A stretch of 64,000 nucleotides of DNA from Comamonas sp. B21-038 (GCF_022387135.1 NZ_CP092462.1:2170001-2234000), one strand, 5' to 3'; counted from the stretch's first letter, positions 1 to 10,230 are shown. A program made the numbers and translations. The notes: generated by a model not told the origin, from the sequence alone.

Positions 1-60
1 GGGCTGCAAAAGCACTAGCATGCTAGCCACCTCATCAACATTAGGATCCGAGGATTCACT

Positions 61-822
61 ATGCGTAAAACCTTGATCGCACTGGCAGTGGCCGCTATCG
101 CAGCCCCCGCATTTGCTGCAGACCTGAAAGTAGCTGTCGACCCGACCTACGAACCGTTCACCTTCAAGACGCCCCAAGGCGACGTCACCGGCTTCGATGT
201 CGACATCGCCAAGGCGGTGTGCGAGCAGATCAAGCGCAAATGCGTGTTTGTCGAACAGGTCTGGGACAGCATGATTCCCGGCCTGCAAGCCAAGAAATAT
301 GACGTGATCGTCAGCTCCATGTCGATGACCGATGAGCGCCGCCGCGTCGTGGATTTCAGCGACCGCTACTACAAGACCCCCAGCGCGGTGGTGCTAAAGA
401 AAAGCGTGGAATACAAGGGCCCGGCATCGGCCAAGGGTCTGAAGATCGGCGTGCTCAAGGGCTCCACCCAGGAAAAGTGGGCCAACGGCGAGCTCAAGCC
501 TGCAGGTGCGACCATCGTGCCTTATGAAGCACAGGACCAGGTTTACCTGGACATCAAGTCCGGCCGCTTGGATGGCACCGTGGCCGACAAGGTCGAGGTC
601 AATGGCGGCTTCCTGCGCAAGCCCGAAGGCGCCGACTACGGCTACAAGGGCCCGGACCAGTACGAGACCAAGTACTACGGCGACGGCATCGGCATCGCGA
701 TGCGCAAGAACCAGGGCGATCTGAAAAAGCAGATCAACGAGGCGATCAAGACCATCCGCAGCAATGGCACCTATGCCACGATTGCGAAGAAGTACTTCGA
801 TTTCGACCCCTACGGCAACTGA
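61..822 (+). CDS. Basic amino-acid ABC transporter substrate-binding protein (ArgT/HisJ type)
   Basis: Periplasmic solute-binding protein of family 3 (SBP_bac_3), most like lysine/arginine/ornithine/histidine binding proteins. A Sec signal peptide spans residues 1-20 and ends in the cleavage motif AFA-A. The mature protein begins with the ligand-lobe pattern YEPFTF and carries GFDVDIAKAVC and SSMSMTDERR, both typical of the family. At 253 aa it is of normal length. A purine-rich ribosome site (GAGGA) precedes the ATG. It is followed on the same strand by two permeases and an ATPase, so it is the specificity subunit of one importer. The exact amino acid cannot be fixed from sequence. Confidence 0.93.
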   Translation: MRKTLIALAVAAIAAPAFAADLKVAVDPTYEPFTFKTPQGDVTGFDVDIAKAVCEQIKRKCVFVEQVWDSMIPGLQAKKYDVIVSSMSMTDERRRVVDFSDRYYKTPSAVVLKKSVEYKGPASAKGLKIGVLKGSTQEKWANGELKPAGATIVPYEAQDQVYLDIKSGRLDGTVADKVEVNGGFLRKPEGADYGYKGPDQYETKYYGDGIGIAMRKNQGDLKKQINEAIKTIRSNGTYATIAKKYFDFDPYGN

Positions 823-1030
823 TCCGTGCAGAGCCTTGCTGCACTCCCGGTGCGGTCAGGCTTTGGATCAGGGCTAACACCAAGCGGCGCGGTGCTCCAG
901 AGTCTTCATACTGGAACGCGCCGCAATTCCATGGTGCCCTGCCCCTTTTGCAAGCGCCTTCAGAGGCAACCACCAGGCCATTCACCAGCGCTATTGCACA
1001 CCGCAATACCGCCGCCTAAGGCCAGAAACT

Positions 1031-1717
1031 ATGAGTGATTACTTTCAATCGATCCTGATGGGCTCGCTGCTCACCGTGGCGGTCTCGCTGGCGTCGGCTG
1101 CCATCGCCACCGTGCTGGGGCTGCTGGGCGCCAGTGCCAAGCTCTCAGGCCGCCGCCCGCTGGTGGTGCTGGCCACGTTCTACACCTCCATCGTGCGCGG
1201 CATCCCCGAGCTGGTGATGATGCTGCTGATCTTCTACGGCGGCGCCATCGGCCTCAATACCTTGCTCGAGAAGATGGGCAGCGAAAGCTCCGTCGACCTC
1301 AACCCCTTTGTCGCCGGCGCGTTCACGATCGGCTTCATCTACGGCGCCTACATGACTGAAACCTTCCGGGGCGCGATCCTGGCCATCCCCAAAGGCCAGA
1401 TGGAGGCGGCCTGGGCCTTCGGCATGAGCCCGGTCAAGACCTTCTTCCGCATCACCTTGCCGCAGATGGTGCGATACGCACTGCCCGGCTTTACCAACAA
1501 CTGGCTGGTGCTGATCAAGGCCACCGCGCTGGTCAGCCTGATCGGCCTGCAAGACATGACCTACCTGGCCAAGCAGGCCAGCGCCGCTGCGCGCGAGCCC
1601 TTCATCTTCTTCCTGTTCACTGCTGCGCTGTACCTGATCTACACCTCGGTATCGCTGTGGGCGCTGGGCCGCCTCAATGCGCGCTACAGCCTGGGAACCG
1701 AAAAGGTGCAGCTATGA
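1031..1717 (+). CDS. Amino-acid ABC transporter permease, HisQ type
   Basis: Inner-membrane permease of the polar amino-acid ABC family (228 aa, about five membrane segments). The EAA cytoplasmic loop that docks the ATPase is visible as MEAAWAFGMSP near residue 124. The family motif RGIPELVMMLLIFYG lies near residue 56. Its stop codon overlaps the ATG of the second permease by 4 bases (ATGA), which implies translational coupling. A 208-bp gap separates it from the binding-protein gene; that spacing is common where the binding protein is made in excess. Confidence 0.93.
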   Translation: MSDYFQSILMGSLLTVAVSLASAAIATVLGLLGASAKLSGRRPLVVLATFYTSIVRGIPELVMMLLIFYGGAIGLNTLLEKMGSESSVDLNPFVAGAFTIGFIYGAYMTETFRGAILAIPKGQMEAAWAFGMSPVKTFFRITLPQMVRYALPGFTNNWLVLIKATALVSLIGLQDMTYLAKQASAAAREPFIFFLFTAALYLIYTSVSLWALGRLNARYSLGTEKVQL

Positions 1718-2427
1718 ACTGGGAAGTCATTTTTCAGCCGGACACCCTTGCGCTGTATGGCGAGGGCCTGGTCACCACGCTCAAGCTGCTGCTCTCCAGC
1801 CTGGCGATTGGTGCGGTGCTGGCGTTATTGGGCGCGCTCGCCCTGGTCAGCCGTTCCTGGCTGCTGCGCAAGACCGTGGGCGCCTTTACCTACTTCATGC
1901 GCGGCACGCCGCTGCTGATCCAGGTCTACCTGATCTACTACGGCTTCTCGCAGCTCGAATGGGTGCAGGCACGCTGGGATGCGGTCTGGCCCTGGACCTA
2001 TTTCAAGGAGCCGTTCTTCTGCGCCTTCCTGGCCTTCACCTTGAACACGGCCGCCTACACGGCCGAGATGCTGGCCGGCTCGATCCGCGAAACCTACAAG
2101 GGCGAAGTGGAAGCGGCCCGGGCGATGGGCATGGGCCGCTGGCAGCTGATGCGCCGCATCGTGCTGCCCAGCGCCATCCGCCGCACCCTGCCCGCCTACA
2201 GCAACGAGGTGGTGATGATGCTGCACTCGACCAGCCTGGCCTCGACCGTGCCGTCGCTGGTGGACCTGACCGGCGCCGCCAGCCGGGTGTATTCGGATTA
2301 CTACCTGCCGTTTGAAGCCTATATCGCCGCAGCGGTGATCTACCTGTGCATCACCTTCATCCTGATTGGCATCTTCCGCGTGGCGGAGCGCCGCTTCCTG
2401 GGCTACCTGGCTCCGCGCAAGGCCTAA
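1714..2427 (+). CDS. Amino-acid ABC transporter permease, HisM type
   Basis: Second permease of the importer (237 aa). I chose the ATG at 1714, which overlaps the previous stop; a longer reading frame from 1657 would overlap the first permease by 60 bases. The [15 protein letters not shown] motif and the EAA loop ([17 protein letters not shown]) are both present, with about five hydrophobic segments. It should pair with the 1031-1717 product as a heterodimer in the inner membrane. Confidence 0.93.
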   Translation: MNWEVIFQPDTLALYGEGLVTTLKLLLSSLAIGAVLALLGALALVSRSWLLRKTVGAFTYFMRGTPLLIQVYLIYYGFSQLEWVQARWDAVWPWTYFKEPFFCAFLAFTLNTAAYTAEMLAGSIRETYKGEVEAARAMGMGRWQLMRRIVLPSAIRRTLPAYSNEVVMMLHSTSLASTVPSLVDLTGAASRVYSDYYLPFEAYIAAAVIYLCITFILIGIFRVAERRFLGYLAPRKA

Positions 2428-2446
2428 GATATTCGAGCATCGAGAT

Positions 2447-3223
2447 ATGAACGCATCCAACTACAAACTGCAGGCGCTGGACATCCACAAGAGCTATGGC
2501 AGCAACCAGGTGCTCAAGGGCGTCTCGCTCAATGCCTGTGCTGGCGACGTGATCAGCATCATCGGCAGCTCCGGCTCGGGCAAGAGCACCTTTTTGCGCT
2601 GCATCAACCTGCTGGAGCAACCGCAGCAGGGCCAGATCATCGTCGCCGGCGAAGCACTGCAGCTGCGCACCGGCCGCAATGGCGCGCTGGACGCCGTCGA
2701 CCCCAAGCAGCTCCAGCGCCTGCGCAGCAAGCTGGCCATGGTGTTCCAGCACTTCAACCTCTGGGCCCATATGACGGTGCTGCAGAACATCATCGAAGTG
2801 CCGGTGCATGTGCTGGGCATCAGCAAGGACGAGGCCGTGGCCCGTGCCCGCAAGTACCTCCAGCTCGTGGGCCTGGAGAACAAGGAAGACAGCTACCCCA
2901 ACCACATGAGCGGCGGCCAGCAGCAGCGCGTGGCCATTGCCCGCGCGCTGGCGGTGGAGCCCGAGGTGATGCTGTTTGACGAGCCCACCTCTGCCCTCGA
3001 CCCCGAGCTGGTCGGTGAAGTGCTGCGGGTCATGCAGGTGCTGGCCCAGGAAGGCCGCACCATGCTGGTCGTCACCCATGAAATGGGCTTTGCCCGCGAG
3101 GTCTCCAACCATGTGATCTTCCTGCACCAGGGCCTGATCGAGGAACAAGGCCCGCCGCGCGAGGTGCTGGCCAACCCCAAGAGTGAGCGCCTGGCGCGCT
3201 TCCTCTCGGGCAGCCTGAAGTAA
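2447..3223 (+). CDS. Amino-acid ABC transporter ATP-binding protein, HisP type
   Basis: ATPase of the importer (258 aa from the ATG at 2447). Walker A is GSSGSGKST, the Q-loop is VFQHFNLW, the signature is MSGGQQQR, Walker B is [12 protein letters not shown], and the switch histidine is in VVTHEMGF, so all catalytic elements are intact. It starts 20 bp after the second permease, which completes a four-gene unit. An in-frame start at 2366 exists but lies inside the permease gene and adds no recognisable domain. Confidence 0.95.
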   Translation: MNASNYKLQALDIHKSYGSNQVLKGVSLNACAGDVISIIGSSGSGKSTFLRCINLLEQPQQGQIIVAGEALQLRTGRNGALDAVDPKQLQRLRSKLAMVFQHFNLWAHMTVLQNIIEVPVHVLGISKDEAVARARKYLQLVGLENKEDSYPNHMSGGQQQRVAIARALAVEPEVMLFDEPTSALDPELVGEVLRVMQVLAQEGRTMLVVTHEMGFAREVSNHVIFLHQGLIEEQGPPREVLANPKSERLARFLSGSLK

Positions 3224-3382
3224 ACCGCGCAGGCCAAGTTCTGCCCGCGACAGGACCTGCGCCATCCGAGCGCCGGGCAGGCGCAAAATAGCGCCCGGTG
3301 CTGCCGAGAACCTTGAGGAGGTTTTCAGCAGCACCCATCACTCCCGGCCCTTCAGCGCAGATCCGATACCCCATCACCCAAC

Positions 3383-4612
3383 ATGGGCACGCCCAGCTCC
3401 CCGCCTCCCCCAACCGATCCGGTCGCAGACAGCGGCGCAGAGTTTTCGCTGCGCCGCATCGCGGTGGCCGCCTTTGGCCCCTCGCTGCTGTTTGGCATTG
3501 GCGAGGGTGCGGTGCTGCCGGTCATCGTGCTGATGGCGCGCGATCTGGGCGCCTCGGTTCCCATCGCAGCGCTGGTGGTGGGGCTGGTCAGCATTGGCTC
3601 CTTGCTCAGCAATATCCCGGCCTCGCTGATCACAGCCCGCTGGGGCGAGCGCTGGGCGATTGTGGCCGCAGGCCTGTGGAGCGCGCTGGGCATGGCCCTG
3701 TGCCTGGCCACCCAGCAGCTCTGGCTGTTTGCGCTGGGCTGCTTGATGGTGGGCATGTCGCAGGCGGTCTACAACCTGGCGCGGCAAAGCTATCTGACTG
3801 AGGCGGTGCCGGTGTCGTTCCGCGCCCGTGCGCTGTCCACCCTGGGCGGCGTAATGCGCATCGGCATGTTCATCGGGCCTTTCATCGGCGCCTGGGCCAT
3901 GCATGCCTGGGGGCTGCATGCCGCCTTTGCGGTGGGTATTGTGGGTGTGCTCTGCGCCGCAGCCATTGGTCTGCGTGTACCCGATCTGGCGGCCCCCAGC
4001 GCGCTGCCAGGCCAGCCGCTGCCCACCGAGGCGCCGTCCATCGCCGGCATTCTGCGCGATCACCACCGGCTTTTTCTCACCTTGGGCATGGGCGTGCTGC
4101 TGGTCAGCGCCGTGCGCGCCTCGCGCCAGGTGGTCATTCCGCTGTGGGCCGACCATCTGGCCCTGGCGCCTGCAGCCGCATCGCTGGTGTACGGGCTGGC
4201 GGGCGCCATCGACATGCTGGTCTTCTACCCCGCCGGCAAGTTGATGGACCTGAAAGGCCGGCGCTGGGTGGCCGTGCCATCGATGCTGGTGATGGGCACC
4301 GCCATGCTGCTGATGCCGCTGACCGGCACCGTGACGACCTTGCTGCTGGCCGCGATGGCGCTGGGCTTTGGCAACGGCATTGGCTCAGGCCTGATCATGA
4401 CCTTGGGCGCCGACCACGCACCGCGCCATGCCCGGGCGCATTTTCTGGGGATATGGCGCCTGGCGGCCGATCTGGGCTCATCGCTCGGGCCAGCGCTGCT
4501 GTCGTTTCTGGCCGGCAGCCTGTCGCTGGCCAGCGGCATTGCCTGCATTGGCCTGCTGGCCTGGGGTGCGGCCGCTGCACTGGCGCGCTGGATACCGCCT
4601 GCCAAGCGCTGA
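3383..4612 (+). CDS. MFS transporter
   Basis: Major facilitator superfamily permease, 409 aa with about 12 hydrophobic segments. The cytoplasmic loop 2-3 motif is degenerate (ITARWGERWAIV). The second half contains a DLKGRRWVAVPS loop, the equivalent motif after segment 8. Substrate is unknown; the fold fits small-molecule efflux. It stands alone between the ABC importer and murB, and no strong ribosome site is visible at the chosen ATG. Confidence 0.82.
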   Translation: MGTPSSPPPPTDPVADSGAEFSLRRIAVAAFGPSLLFGIGEGAVLPVIVLMARDLGASVPIAALVVGLVSIGSLLSNIPASLITARWGERWAIVAAGLWSALGMALCLATQQLWLFALGCLMVGMSQAVYNLARQSYLTEAVPVSFRARALSTLGGVMRIGMFIGPFIGAWAMHAWGLHAAFAVGIVGVLCAAAIGLRVPDLAAPSALPGQPLPTEAPSIAGILRDHHRLFLTLGMGVLLVSAVRASRQVVIPLWADHLALAPAAASLVYGLAGAIDMLVFYPAGKLMDLKGRRWVAVPSMLVMGTAMLLMPLTGTVTTLLLAAMALGFGNGIGSGLIMTLGADHAPRHARAHFLGIWRLAADLGSSLGPALLSFLAGSLSLASGIACIGLLAWGAAAALARWIPPAKR

Positions 4613-4649
4613 TCTGCGCCCACCAGTGGGTGCAAAGGGGCGTTAGCGC

Positions 4650-5750
4650 CTACCAGACGACCGGTTCCGGCTCCAGCTGGATACCAAAGCGCTCATAGAC
4701 GCTGGTCTGGATCGCGCGCGCCAAGGTGACCACCTCACCGCCGGTAACGCTGCCCTCCCCTGCGCCCAGGTTGACGAGCACCAGCGCCTGGCGGTCATAC
4801 ACACCGGCCTTGCCAATGCTTTTGCCGCGCCAGCCGCAGGCATCGATCATCCAGCCCGCAGCCAGCTTGATGCTGCCATCGAGCATCGGGTAGTGCACGA
4901 TTTTGGGCTCGCGCGCGATGATGTCCTCGCACTGGTCGGCCGTTACCTGGGGGTTCTTGAAAAAGCTGCCGGCATTGCCGATCTGCGCCGGATCGGGCAG
5001 CTTGGCGCGGCGGATCTCCACCACCCAGTCAAAAATATCCTGGGCCGTGGGCTGCGCAATGCCTTTTTCGGCCTGCTTGCGGGCCAGGTCCAGGTAGCCC
5101 AGCTCGGGCTTCCAATCTTTGGCCAGGCGCAGGCGCACGTGGGTGATCACCGCGCGGCCCGCCAGCCCCATGCCCCGGGGCTCGGCGACGCCGGTGGCGC
5201 GGGCGATCATCGTCAGCGGCATGGTTTCAGCCGGCGCATGCTTGAACACCGAATCCCGGTAGCCAAACGCGCACTGCGCCGCCTGCAGGCTGAAGTGTTC
5301 GCCATTGCTCAGGTCGATCGCATCGAGCGAGTCAAAACGGTCTTGCAGCTCCACGCCATAGGCGCCAATGTTCTGCACCGGCGCCGCACCCGCGGTGCCG
5401 GGGATCAGCGCCAGGTTCTCCAGCCCAGGGTAGCCCTGGGCCAGGCTCCAGGCAACCACCTCGTGCCAGACTTCACCGGCACCGACCTCGATGATGTAGT
5501 GCTTGTCGGTCTCTTCGACCAGACGCTTGCCCATGATTTCCATCTTGAAGACGGTGGGCTCGACATCGCCGGTGATAACGATATTGCTGCCGCCCCCCAG
5601 CACCACCACCTGGCGGCTGGCGCCCAACGGGGGCTGGGCCAGAAAATCACGGATATCCTGCGGGGTCTGCACGCGCACCAGGTTCATGGCCCGCGCCATG
5701 ATGCCAAAGGTGTTGTATTGCTGCAGCGGGGCATTTTTCTCGACTAACAT
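4650..5750 (-). CDS. murB: UDP-N-acetylenolpyruvoylglucosamine reductase
   Basis: FAD enzyme that reduces UDP-GlcNAc-enolpyruvate to UDP-MurNAc in peptidoglycan synthesis. The 366-aa product begins [16 protein letters not shown]. It has the FAD-binding [10 protein letters not shown] motif near residue 55, the catalytic Ser in [10 protein letters not shown], and the C-terminal Glu region (QLEPEPVVW) of the long E. coli-type MurB. I took the start at 5750 because a frame 10 codons longer adds residues not seen in the family. It is divergent from the YajQ gene. Confidence 0.95.
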   Translation of the reverse strand: MLVEKNAPLQQYNTFGIMARAMNLVRVQTPQDIRDFLAQPPLGASRQVVVLGGGSNIVITGDVEPTVFKMEIMGKRLVEETDKHYIIEVGAGEVWHEVVAWSLAQGYPGLENLALIPGTAGAAPVQNIGAYGVELQDRFDSLDAIDLSNGEHFSLQAAQCAFGYRDSVFKHAPAETMPLTMIARATGVAEPRGMGLAGRAVITHVRLRLAKDWKPELGYLDLARKQAEKGIAQPTAQDIFDWVVEIRRAKLPDPAQIGNAGSFFKNPQVTADQCEDIIAREPKIVHYPMLDGSIKLAAGWMIDACGWRGKSIGKAGVYDRQALVLVNLGAGEGSVTGGEVVTLARAIQTSVYERFGIQLEPEPVVW

Positions 5751-5815
5751 CGGTAGATTGTCGCACTTGTCGCGACCCACTCAGGCGCTCAGCCTGGCCT
5801 GCAAGGAGAGTATTT

Positions 5816-6301
5816 ATGCCATCGTTTGACACGGTTTGCGAAGCCGACTTCGTCGAGGTGAAGAACGCTGTTGAGAATTCCGCCAAGGAAATTGGCACCC
5901 GTTTCGACTTCAAGGGAACGTCGGCCGGTATCGAGCTCAAGGACAAAGAGATCATCATGTACGGCGATGCCGACTTCCAGCTCGTGCAGGTCGAAGACAT
6001 CCTGCGCAACAAGCTGACCAAGCGCAATGTCGATGTGCGCTTTCTGGACAAGGGCGATGTGCAAAAGGTCGGCGGCGACAAGGTCAAGCAAGTGATCAAG
6101 GTGCGCAACGGCATCGAGCAGGAGCTGGCCAAGAAGATCCAGAAGCTCATCAAGGACAGCAAGATGAAGGTGCAGGCTGCCATCCAGGGCGATGCCGTGC
6201 GCATCACCGGCGCCAAGCGCGACGATCTGCAAGCGGCAATGGCGCTGCTGAAGAAAGACGTGACCGACGTGCCGCTGTCGTTCAACAACTTCCGCGACTG
6301 A
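5816..6301 (+). CDS. YajQ family nucleotide-binding protein
   Basis: 161-aa cytosolic protein of the YajQ (UPF0234) family; members have been reported to bind cyclic di-GMP or tRNA/GTP. It begins [20 protein letters not shown], contains the conserved RFDFKGT segment and ends PLSFNNFRD, as full-length family members do. A good ribosome site (AAGGAG) precedes the ATG. It converges on the TonB receptor gene, with a long perfect hairpin between the two stops. Confidence 0.93.
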   Translation: MPSFDTVCEADFVEVKNAVENSAKEIGTRFDFKGTSAGIELKDKEIIMYGDADFQLVQVEDILRNKLTKRNVDVRFLDKGDVQKVGGDKVKQVIKVRNGIEQELAKKIQKLIKDSKMKVQAAIQGDAVRITGAKRDDLQAAMALLKKDVTDVPLSFNNFRD

Positions 6302-6316
6302 TCCGCCATCGGTCAA

Positions 6317-6363
6317 ATACCAACAGGCCGCGCTGCATGGTTTGCAGCGCGGCCTGTTGGTAT
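6317..6363. terminator. Bidirectional hairpin between convergent genes
   Basis: A perfect 20-bp inverted repeat (6317-6336 and 6344-6363) with a 7-nt loop lies between the stops of the YajQ gene and the TonB receptor gene. Its position argues for a bidirectional terminator. There is no T-run on either side, so it would be atypical as an intrinsic terminator. Confidence 0.7.
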
Positions 6364-6375
6364 GGCGCCTACCTT

Positions 6376-8517
6376 TTAGAACTGGTAGTTCGCGCTCAGC
6401 AAAGCACCACGCGGCGTGCCGGGCATGCTGCTGCTGCGCCAGTATTCCTTGTTGGTCAGGTTGGACACCGCCAGGGTGACGGTCCAGGGCGCGGCGCGCC
6501 AGCCTACCAGGCCATCCCATCGGGTGTAGCCGGGCACGCGGCTGGTGTTGGCGTCGTTGGTGTAGCGCGCGCTGGTGTGGGTCACGCCCAGCTCGGCGTA
6601 CCAGTTGCCGGCAGGCGCATAGCGCAGAAAGACATTGCCATTGCGGCGCGCGGTGTTGGCCAGGTAGTTGCCCTCCAGCGCCGGGTTGGCCTTGTTCTCG
6701 GTGACCTTGGCCGCCATGATGCCGACGCCGCCACGCACATACCAGAACGGTGCCACACGGCCGGCCGCGCTGAACTCGATACCGCGCGAGCGCTCCTTGC
6801 CACGCACCGCCCAGGTGAAGGGGTCGTTGTCCGGATCGGGGCGGTAGCGGATGTTGTAGTGCTCCAGCTGGTAGACGGCCAGCTGTGTGGACAGCGCGCC
6901 ATCGAGCCAATCGCTCTTCACCCCCACCTCGAACTGCTGCGAATGCTGGGGCTCATCGTCCAGCACCGCGCCGGCGCCGGTATCGACCGACAAGATGCCG
7001 CGGCCGCCATAGGGTGAGAAGCTGCGGCTCCAGGACGCATACAGGCTGTGCTCGCGCACCGGCTGCCAGACCAGGCCGGCGCGGGGGCTGACCGAGTGGC
7101 CGTCGGTACTGCGGCTGGCGTTGTTCAGCTGGTTGGTGCTGTTGAAATCAAAGTTGTCATAGCGCGCACCCAGCAGCAGCTTCCACTGGTCGCTCAGGCT
7201 GATCAGATCCTGCACATACAGCGCGCGGGCCGTGCCTTTGTGCAGGTTGTGCTGCGAAGGCGCACCTTGGGGCGGGCGCACGGCATCGAACACCGGGTTG
7301 TTCGGGTCGATATAGCCATTGCTGCTGGCGGTGCTGAAGAGGCGCGGCGCGCGCTCTTCCTCGCTGTGCTCCACGCCCAGCAACAGCTCATGGCGCATGC
7401 CGGCCAGGTCCAGCTTGCCGGTCACATCGACGGTGTGGGTGGTGGTGCGGTTCTCGGTTTGCTGCCAGGCATAGCTTTGGCGCAGCAGGCCGGGGTTGGC
7501 GCACTTGGCGCCCGCCGGGGTCAGGCCCTGGGGGTTGCAGTAGGTGCCGGCAAAGTAGTGGTCAAAGTCCTGGCTGGCTTCACGCTTGCTGGCCACCCAG
7601 CGCACGCTCCAGGCGTTGTTGAACTCATAGGACAGGTCCGAGCGCAGCACGCGCAGGCGGTCTTCGACAAAGTCGCCTGGCTGGGCAAAGCCCTGGCGCA
7701 GCGACATGCCCGGCGGCATCTGGTCGTAGGCAGGGCCCCGGTCCGGCACGCGCCAGACGTTGTCATAGGTGTACTGGCCGGTCCAGCGCAGGCCCGTGCG
7801 CGTATCGACCAGGATGCTGGGCGAGACCATCTCGTTGCGGTTGCGGATGCCGCTGCGAAAGCTGTGCGCCTGCTCGCGGTCGGCCGTCAGGCGCATGACC
7901 ACATTGGGGCTTATCACCCGGTTGATGTCGATGGTGCCGCCCACGTTCTCCCAGGAGCCACCGCGCAGCGTGACGCTGCTGACGCCATCAAAGCGCGCCT
8001 GCTTGCTGACCATGTTGACGACGCCGCCGCCAGCGCCACGGCCGTACAGCACCGAGGCGGGGCCTTTCAGAATCTCGATGCGCTCCACATTGGCGGTGCT
8101 GCGGCGCACCTGGCCGGATTCGCGCACGCCATCGCGGTATATGTCGCCGCTGTCGGCATTGAAGCCGCGGATCATCACCCCCTCGCCGCGCATGTCGTAG
8201 CTGGTATTGACCCCCGGCACGCCATCAAGCATGACCGACAGGTCATTGATGCCGTAGCTCTTGAACTTGTTGACTTCCAAGGTGTCGATGGTCTGCGGGA
8301 TGTCCTTGGGCGCCATATAGGTCTTGGTCGCCGTGGTCACGCCTTCGGGCCGCACATCGTCGGGATCGAACTGGTCGGCCGACACCTGGACCGTTGGCAA
8401 GGTGTGCTCTTGCGCCATGGCCGGCAGCGCTGCCAGCATCAACAGCGCGGCGACCGACAGGCCGGCGCGCTCGCCTCTTGTACGCGCGAGCGTCTCGCTG
8501 CGAAGGGCTTGGATCAT
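6376..8517 (-). CDS. TonB-dependent siderophore receptor
   Basis: Outer-membrane receptor for a ferric siderophore (713 aa from the ATG at 8517). The start is set by an AGGAG site on the minus strand; an upstream extension would run through the promoter. A signal peptide ends near ALPAMAQ. The plug domain has the usual PQTIDTLEV and GRGAGGGVVNMV patterns, and the barrel ends in an aromatic residue (ANYQF), as outer-membrane proteins do. A Fur box lies about 60 bp upstream, so the gene should be induced by iron starvation. No siderophore synthesis genes are nearby. Confidence 0.93.
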   Translation of the reverse strand: MIQALRSETLARTRGERAGLSVAALLMLAALPAMAQEHTLPTVQVSADQFDPDDVRPEGVTTATKTYMAPKDIPQTIDTLEVNKFKSYGINDLSVMLDGVPGVNTSYDMRGEGVMIRGFNADSGDIYRDGVRESGQVRRSTANVERIEILKGPASVLYGRGAGGGVVNMVSKQARFDGVSSVTLRGGSWENVGGTIDINRVISPNVVMRLTADREQAHSFRSGIRNRNEMVSPSILVDTRTGLRWTGQYTYDNVWRVPDRGPAYDQMPPGMSLRQGFAQPGDFVEDRLRVLRSDLSYEFNNAWSVRWVASKREASQDFDHYFAGTYCNPQGLTPAGAKCANPGLLRQSYAWQQTENRTTTHTVDVTGKLDLAGMRHELLLGVEHSEEERAPRLFSTASSNGYIDPNNPVFDAVRPPQGAPSQHNLHKGTARALYVQDLISLSDQWKLLLGARYDNFDFNSTNQLNNASRSTDGHSVSPRAGLVWQPVREHSLYASWSRSFSPYGGRGILSVDTGAGAVLDDEPQHSQQFEVGVKSDWLDGALSTQLAVYQLEHYNIRYRPDPDNDPFTWAVRGKERSRGIEFSAAGRVAPFWYVRGGVGIMAAKVTENKANPALEGNYLANTARRNGNVFLRYAPAGNWYAELGVTHTSARYTNDANTSRVPGYTRWDGLVGWRAAPWTVTLAVSNLTNKEYWRSSSMPGTPRGALLSANYQF

Positions 8518-8577
8518 TGAAAACTCCTGAAACAATAATTCCGCTTGGTTAACGGCTTGTAAATTTGAGTCAGGAAT

Positions 8578-8596
8578 GCTAATGATAACAATTATC
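8578..8596 (-). promoter_or_regulatory. Fur box upstream of the TonB receptor
   Basis: The 19-bp sequence GCTAATGATAACAATTATC matches the Fur consensus GATAATGATAATCATTATC at 16 of 19 positions. It sits 61 bp upstream of the receptor start, in a promoter-like AT-rich patch. Fe-Fur bound here would repress the receptor when iron is plentiful. Confidence 0.85.
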
Positions 8597-8790
8597 AATA
8601 GCAATGTATTAACCTTCAACTGGCAGTTACTTTTCCAAAAAACAACGGGCTAGCCCTTGGGTCAAACAATAAATCCCGGGTCCTGGCGCATGCCGCTTCG
8701 TTTACGATGTAAAGCGATCCGCCCACCGATGGCCGCCATGAAACTTGGCACTGCCCGAGCGCCTGCATCCATACCCCTGCCTCGCCACCT

Positions 8791-9501
8791 ATGAAGCCTT
8801 TGTTCTCCCCAGCCCGCCCCGCGCCCGCCCGCCTGCACCGCTGGCTGCTGGTATGGGCCCTGTGTGGCAGCGCGGGCTGGGCAGCCCATGCCCAAGATGC
8901 GGCCGAAGGCCCCCGCTCGGTGGCGCTCGCCGGCATTCTGGGCGACAAGGCCTTGCTCGTCATCGATGGCCGGGCACCCAAGGCCGTGGCTGCCGGCAGC
9001 AGCTACCAGCAGGTACAGGTCCTCAGTGTCAAGGATGGGCAGGCGCAGGTCAGGATTGCCGGCGTAGCGCACAGCCTGCGCATGGGCGAGTCGCCGGTCA
9101 GCGTGGCCGATGCCGCGCTGCCCGTCAGCAACACCGGCCGCATTGTGTTGGCGGCCGATGCCAGCGGCCATTTCATGACCGCCGGCATGATCAACGGCAA
9201 GGCCACGCGCTTTCTGGTCGATACCGGCGCCACGACGGTCAGCCTGGGGATGAGCGAAGCGCTCAAGCTGGGCATTGACTACCGCAAGGGCCGTGCGGTG
9301 CGCATGGGCACTGCCAATGGCGTCAGCAACGGCTGGTATCTGCAGCTGAGCAGCGTGCGCATCTCCGATGTGGAACTGCGCAATGTGGATGCCGTGGTGA
9401 CCTCCGCCAACATGCCCTATGTGCTGCTGGGCAACAGTTTTCTGAATGCCTTTGAGATGAAACGCGCCGGCCCGCAGATGACCTTGGACCGGATCAAATA
9501 G
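8791..9501 (+). CDS. Secreted retropepsin-like aspartic protease (clan AA)
   Basis: 236-aa protein with a signal peptide (residues 1-33, ending AAHAQ) and a C-terminal retropepsin-like domain. The catalytic Asp is D144 in FLVDTGATTVSLG; the second conserved element is VLLGNSFLNAF. This matches the TIGR02281 type of bacterial single-domain aspartic protease, which would act as a dimer in the periplasm. The N-terminal half has no motif I recognise. It is transcribed alone and converges on plsY. Confidence 0.85.
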   Translation: MKPLFSPARPAPARLHRWLLVWALCGSAGWAAHAQDAAEGPRSVALAGILGDKALLVIDGRAPKAVAAGSSYQQVQVLSVKDGQAQVRIAGVAHSLRMGESPVSVADAALPVSNTGRIVLAADASGHFMTAGMINGKATRFLVDTGATTVSLGMSEALKLGIDYRKGRAVRMGTANGVSNGWYLQLSSVRISDVELRNVDAVVTSANMPYVLLGNSFLNAFEMKRAGPQMTLDRIK

Positions 9502-9529
9502 CGCCCGGCCGCGGCGCTGAATCTCGGCA

Positions 9530-9566
9530 AAACAAAAGGGCTGAACCCGCGATGGTGTTCAGCCCT
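9530..9566 (-). terminator. Rho-independent terminator of plsY
   Basis: A 10-bp inverted repeat, AGGGCTGAAC (9537-9546) and GTTCAGCCCT (9557-9566), is followed on the minus strand by a T-rich run. It lies 30 bp past the plsY stop and could also act for the convergent protease gene. Confidence 0.8.
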
Positions 9567-9597
9567 ACTGCCGCCTGCCCGGGGGCAGCGCGTTGCA

Positions 9598-10230
9598 TCA
9601 CTTGGTTTTCTTCTGGCCCAGCTTGGATTCCTTGCCTTCCACCAGGCGCTGGATGTTGAGCTTGTGGCGGTAGACCAGCAAGGCCGACATCGCCAGAATC
9701 GCGACAAAGATCTCGGCATGAGAATCCCAGAGCTCGCCACCGATGAGGATGTAGAACACGGGCGCCAGCACCGCCGCCACCAGCGACGACAGCGACGAAT
9801 AACGCCAGATGGCGGCCACAGCCACCCAGGCCAGCAGGGTCAGCAAACCCAGCCAGCCACTGAAGCCCAGCAGCACGCCCAGCGCCGTTGCCACGCCCTT
9901 GCCGCCTTCAAACTTGAAGAACACCGGCCAGAGATGGCCCAAGAATGCCGCAATGCCCACCAGCGCGATGCTGCCCTCTTCCAGGCCATACGGCTTGCCA
10001 AACCAGGCCACCAGCGCCACCGGCAGCCAACCCTTGGCGGCATCCAGCAGCAAGGTCACGATGGCGGCCGCCTTGCTGCCCGAACGCAGCACATTGGTGG
10101 CGCCCGGGTTTTTGCTGCCATAGGTGCGCGGGTCACTCAGACCCATGCTGCGGCTGACGATCACCGCGAACGACAACGACCCGATGAGGTAGGCCAGGAT
10201 GGTGGCCAGGATGGAATAAACGGTACTCAA
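9598..10230 (-). CDS. plsY: Glycerol-3-phosphate acyltransferase PlsY
   Basis: Integral membrane enzyme that acylates glycerol-3-phosphate from acyl-phosphate, the first step of phospholipid synthesis. The 210-aa product has about five membrane segments and the three PlsY motifs: GSKNPGATNVLRSG, the KGWLPVAL region and EGGKGVATALGV. The C-terminus is longer and more basic (ESKLGQKKTK) than the core family. It begins MSTVYSILATILAYLIGS, with the conserved YLIGS near the start. Confidence 0.95.
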   Translation of the reverse strand: MSTVYSILATILAYLIGSLSFAVIVSRSMGLSDPRTYGSKNPGATNVLRSGSKAAAIVTLLLDAAKGWLPVALVAWFGKPYGLEEGSIALVGIAAFLGHLWPVFFKFEGGKGVATALGVLLGFSGWLGLLTLLAWVAVAAIWRYSSLSSLVAAVLAPVFYILIGGELWDSHAEIFVAILAMSALLVYRHKLNIQRLVEGKESKLGQKKTK

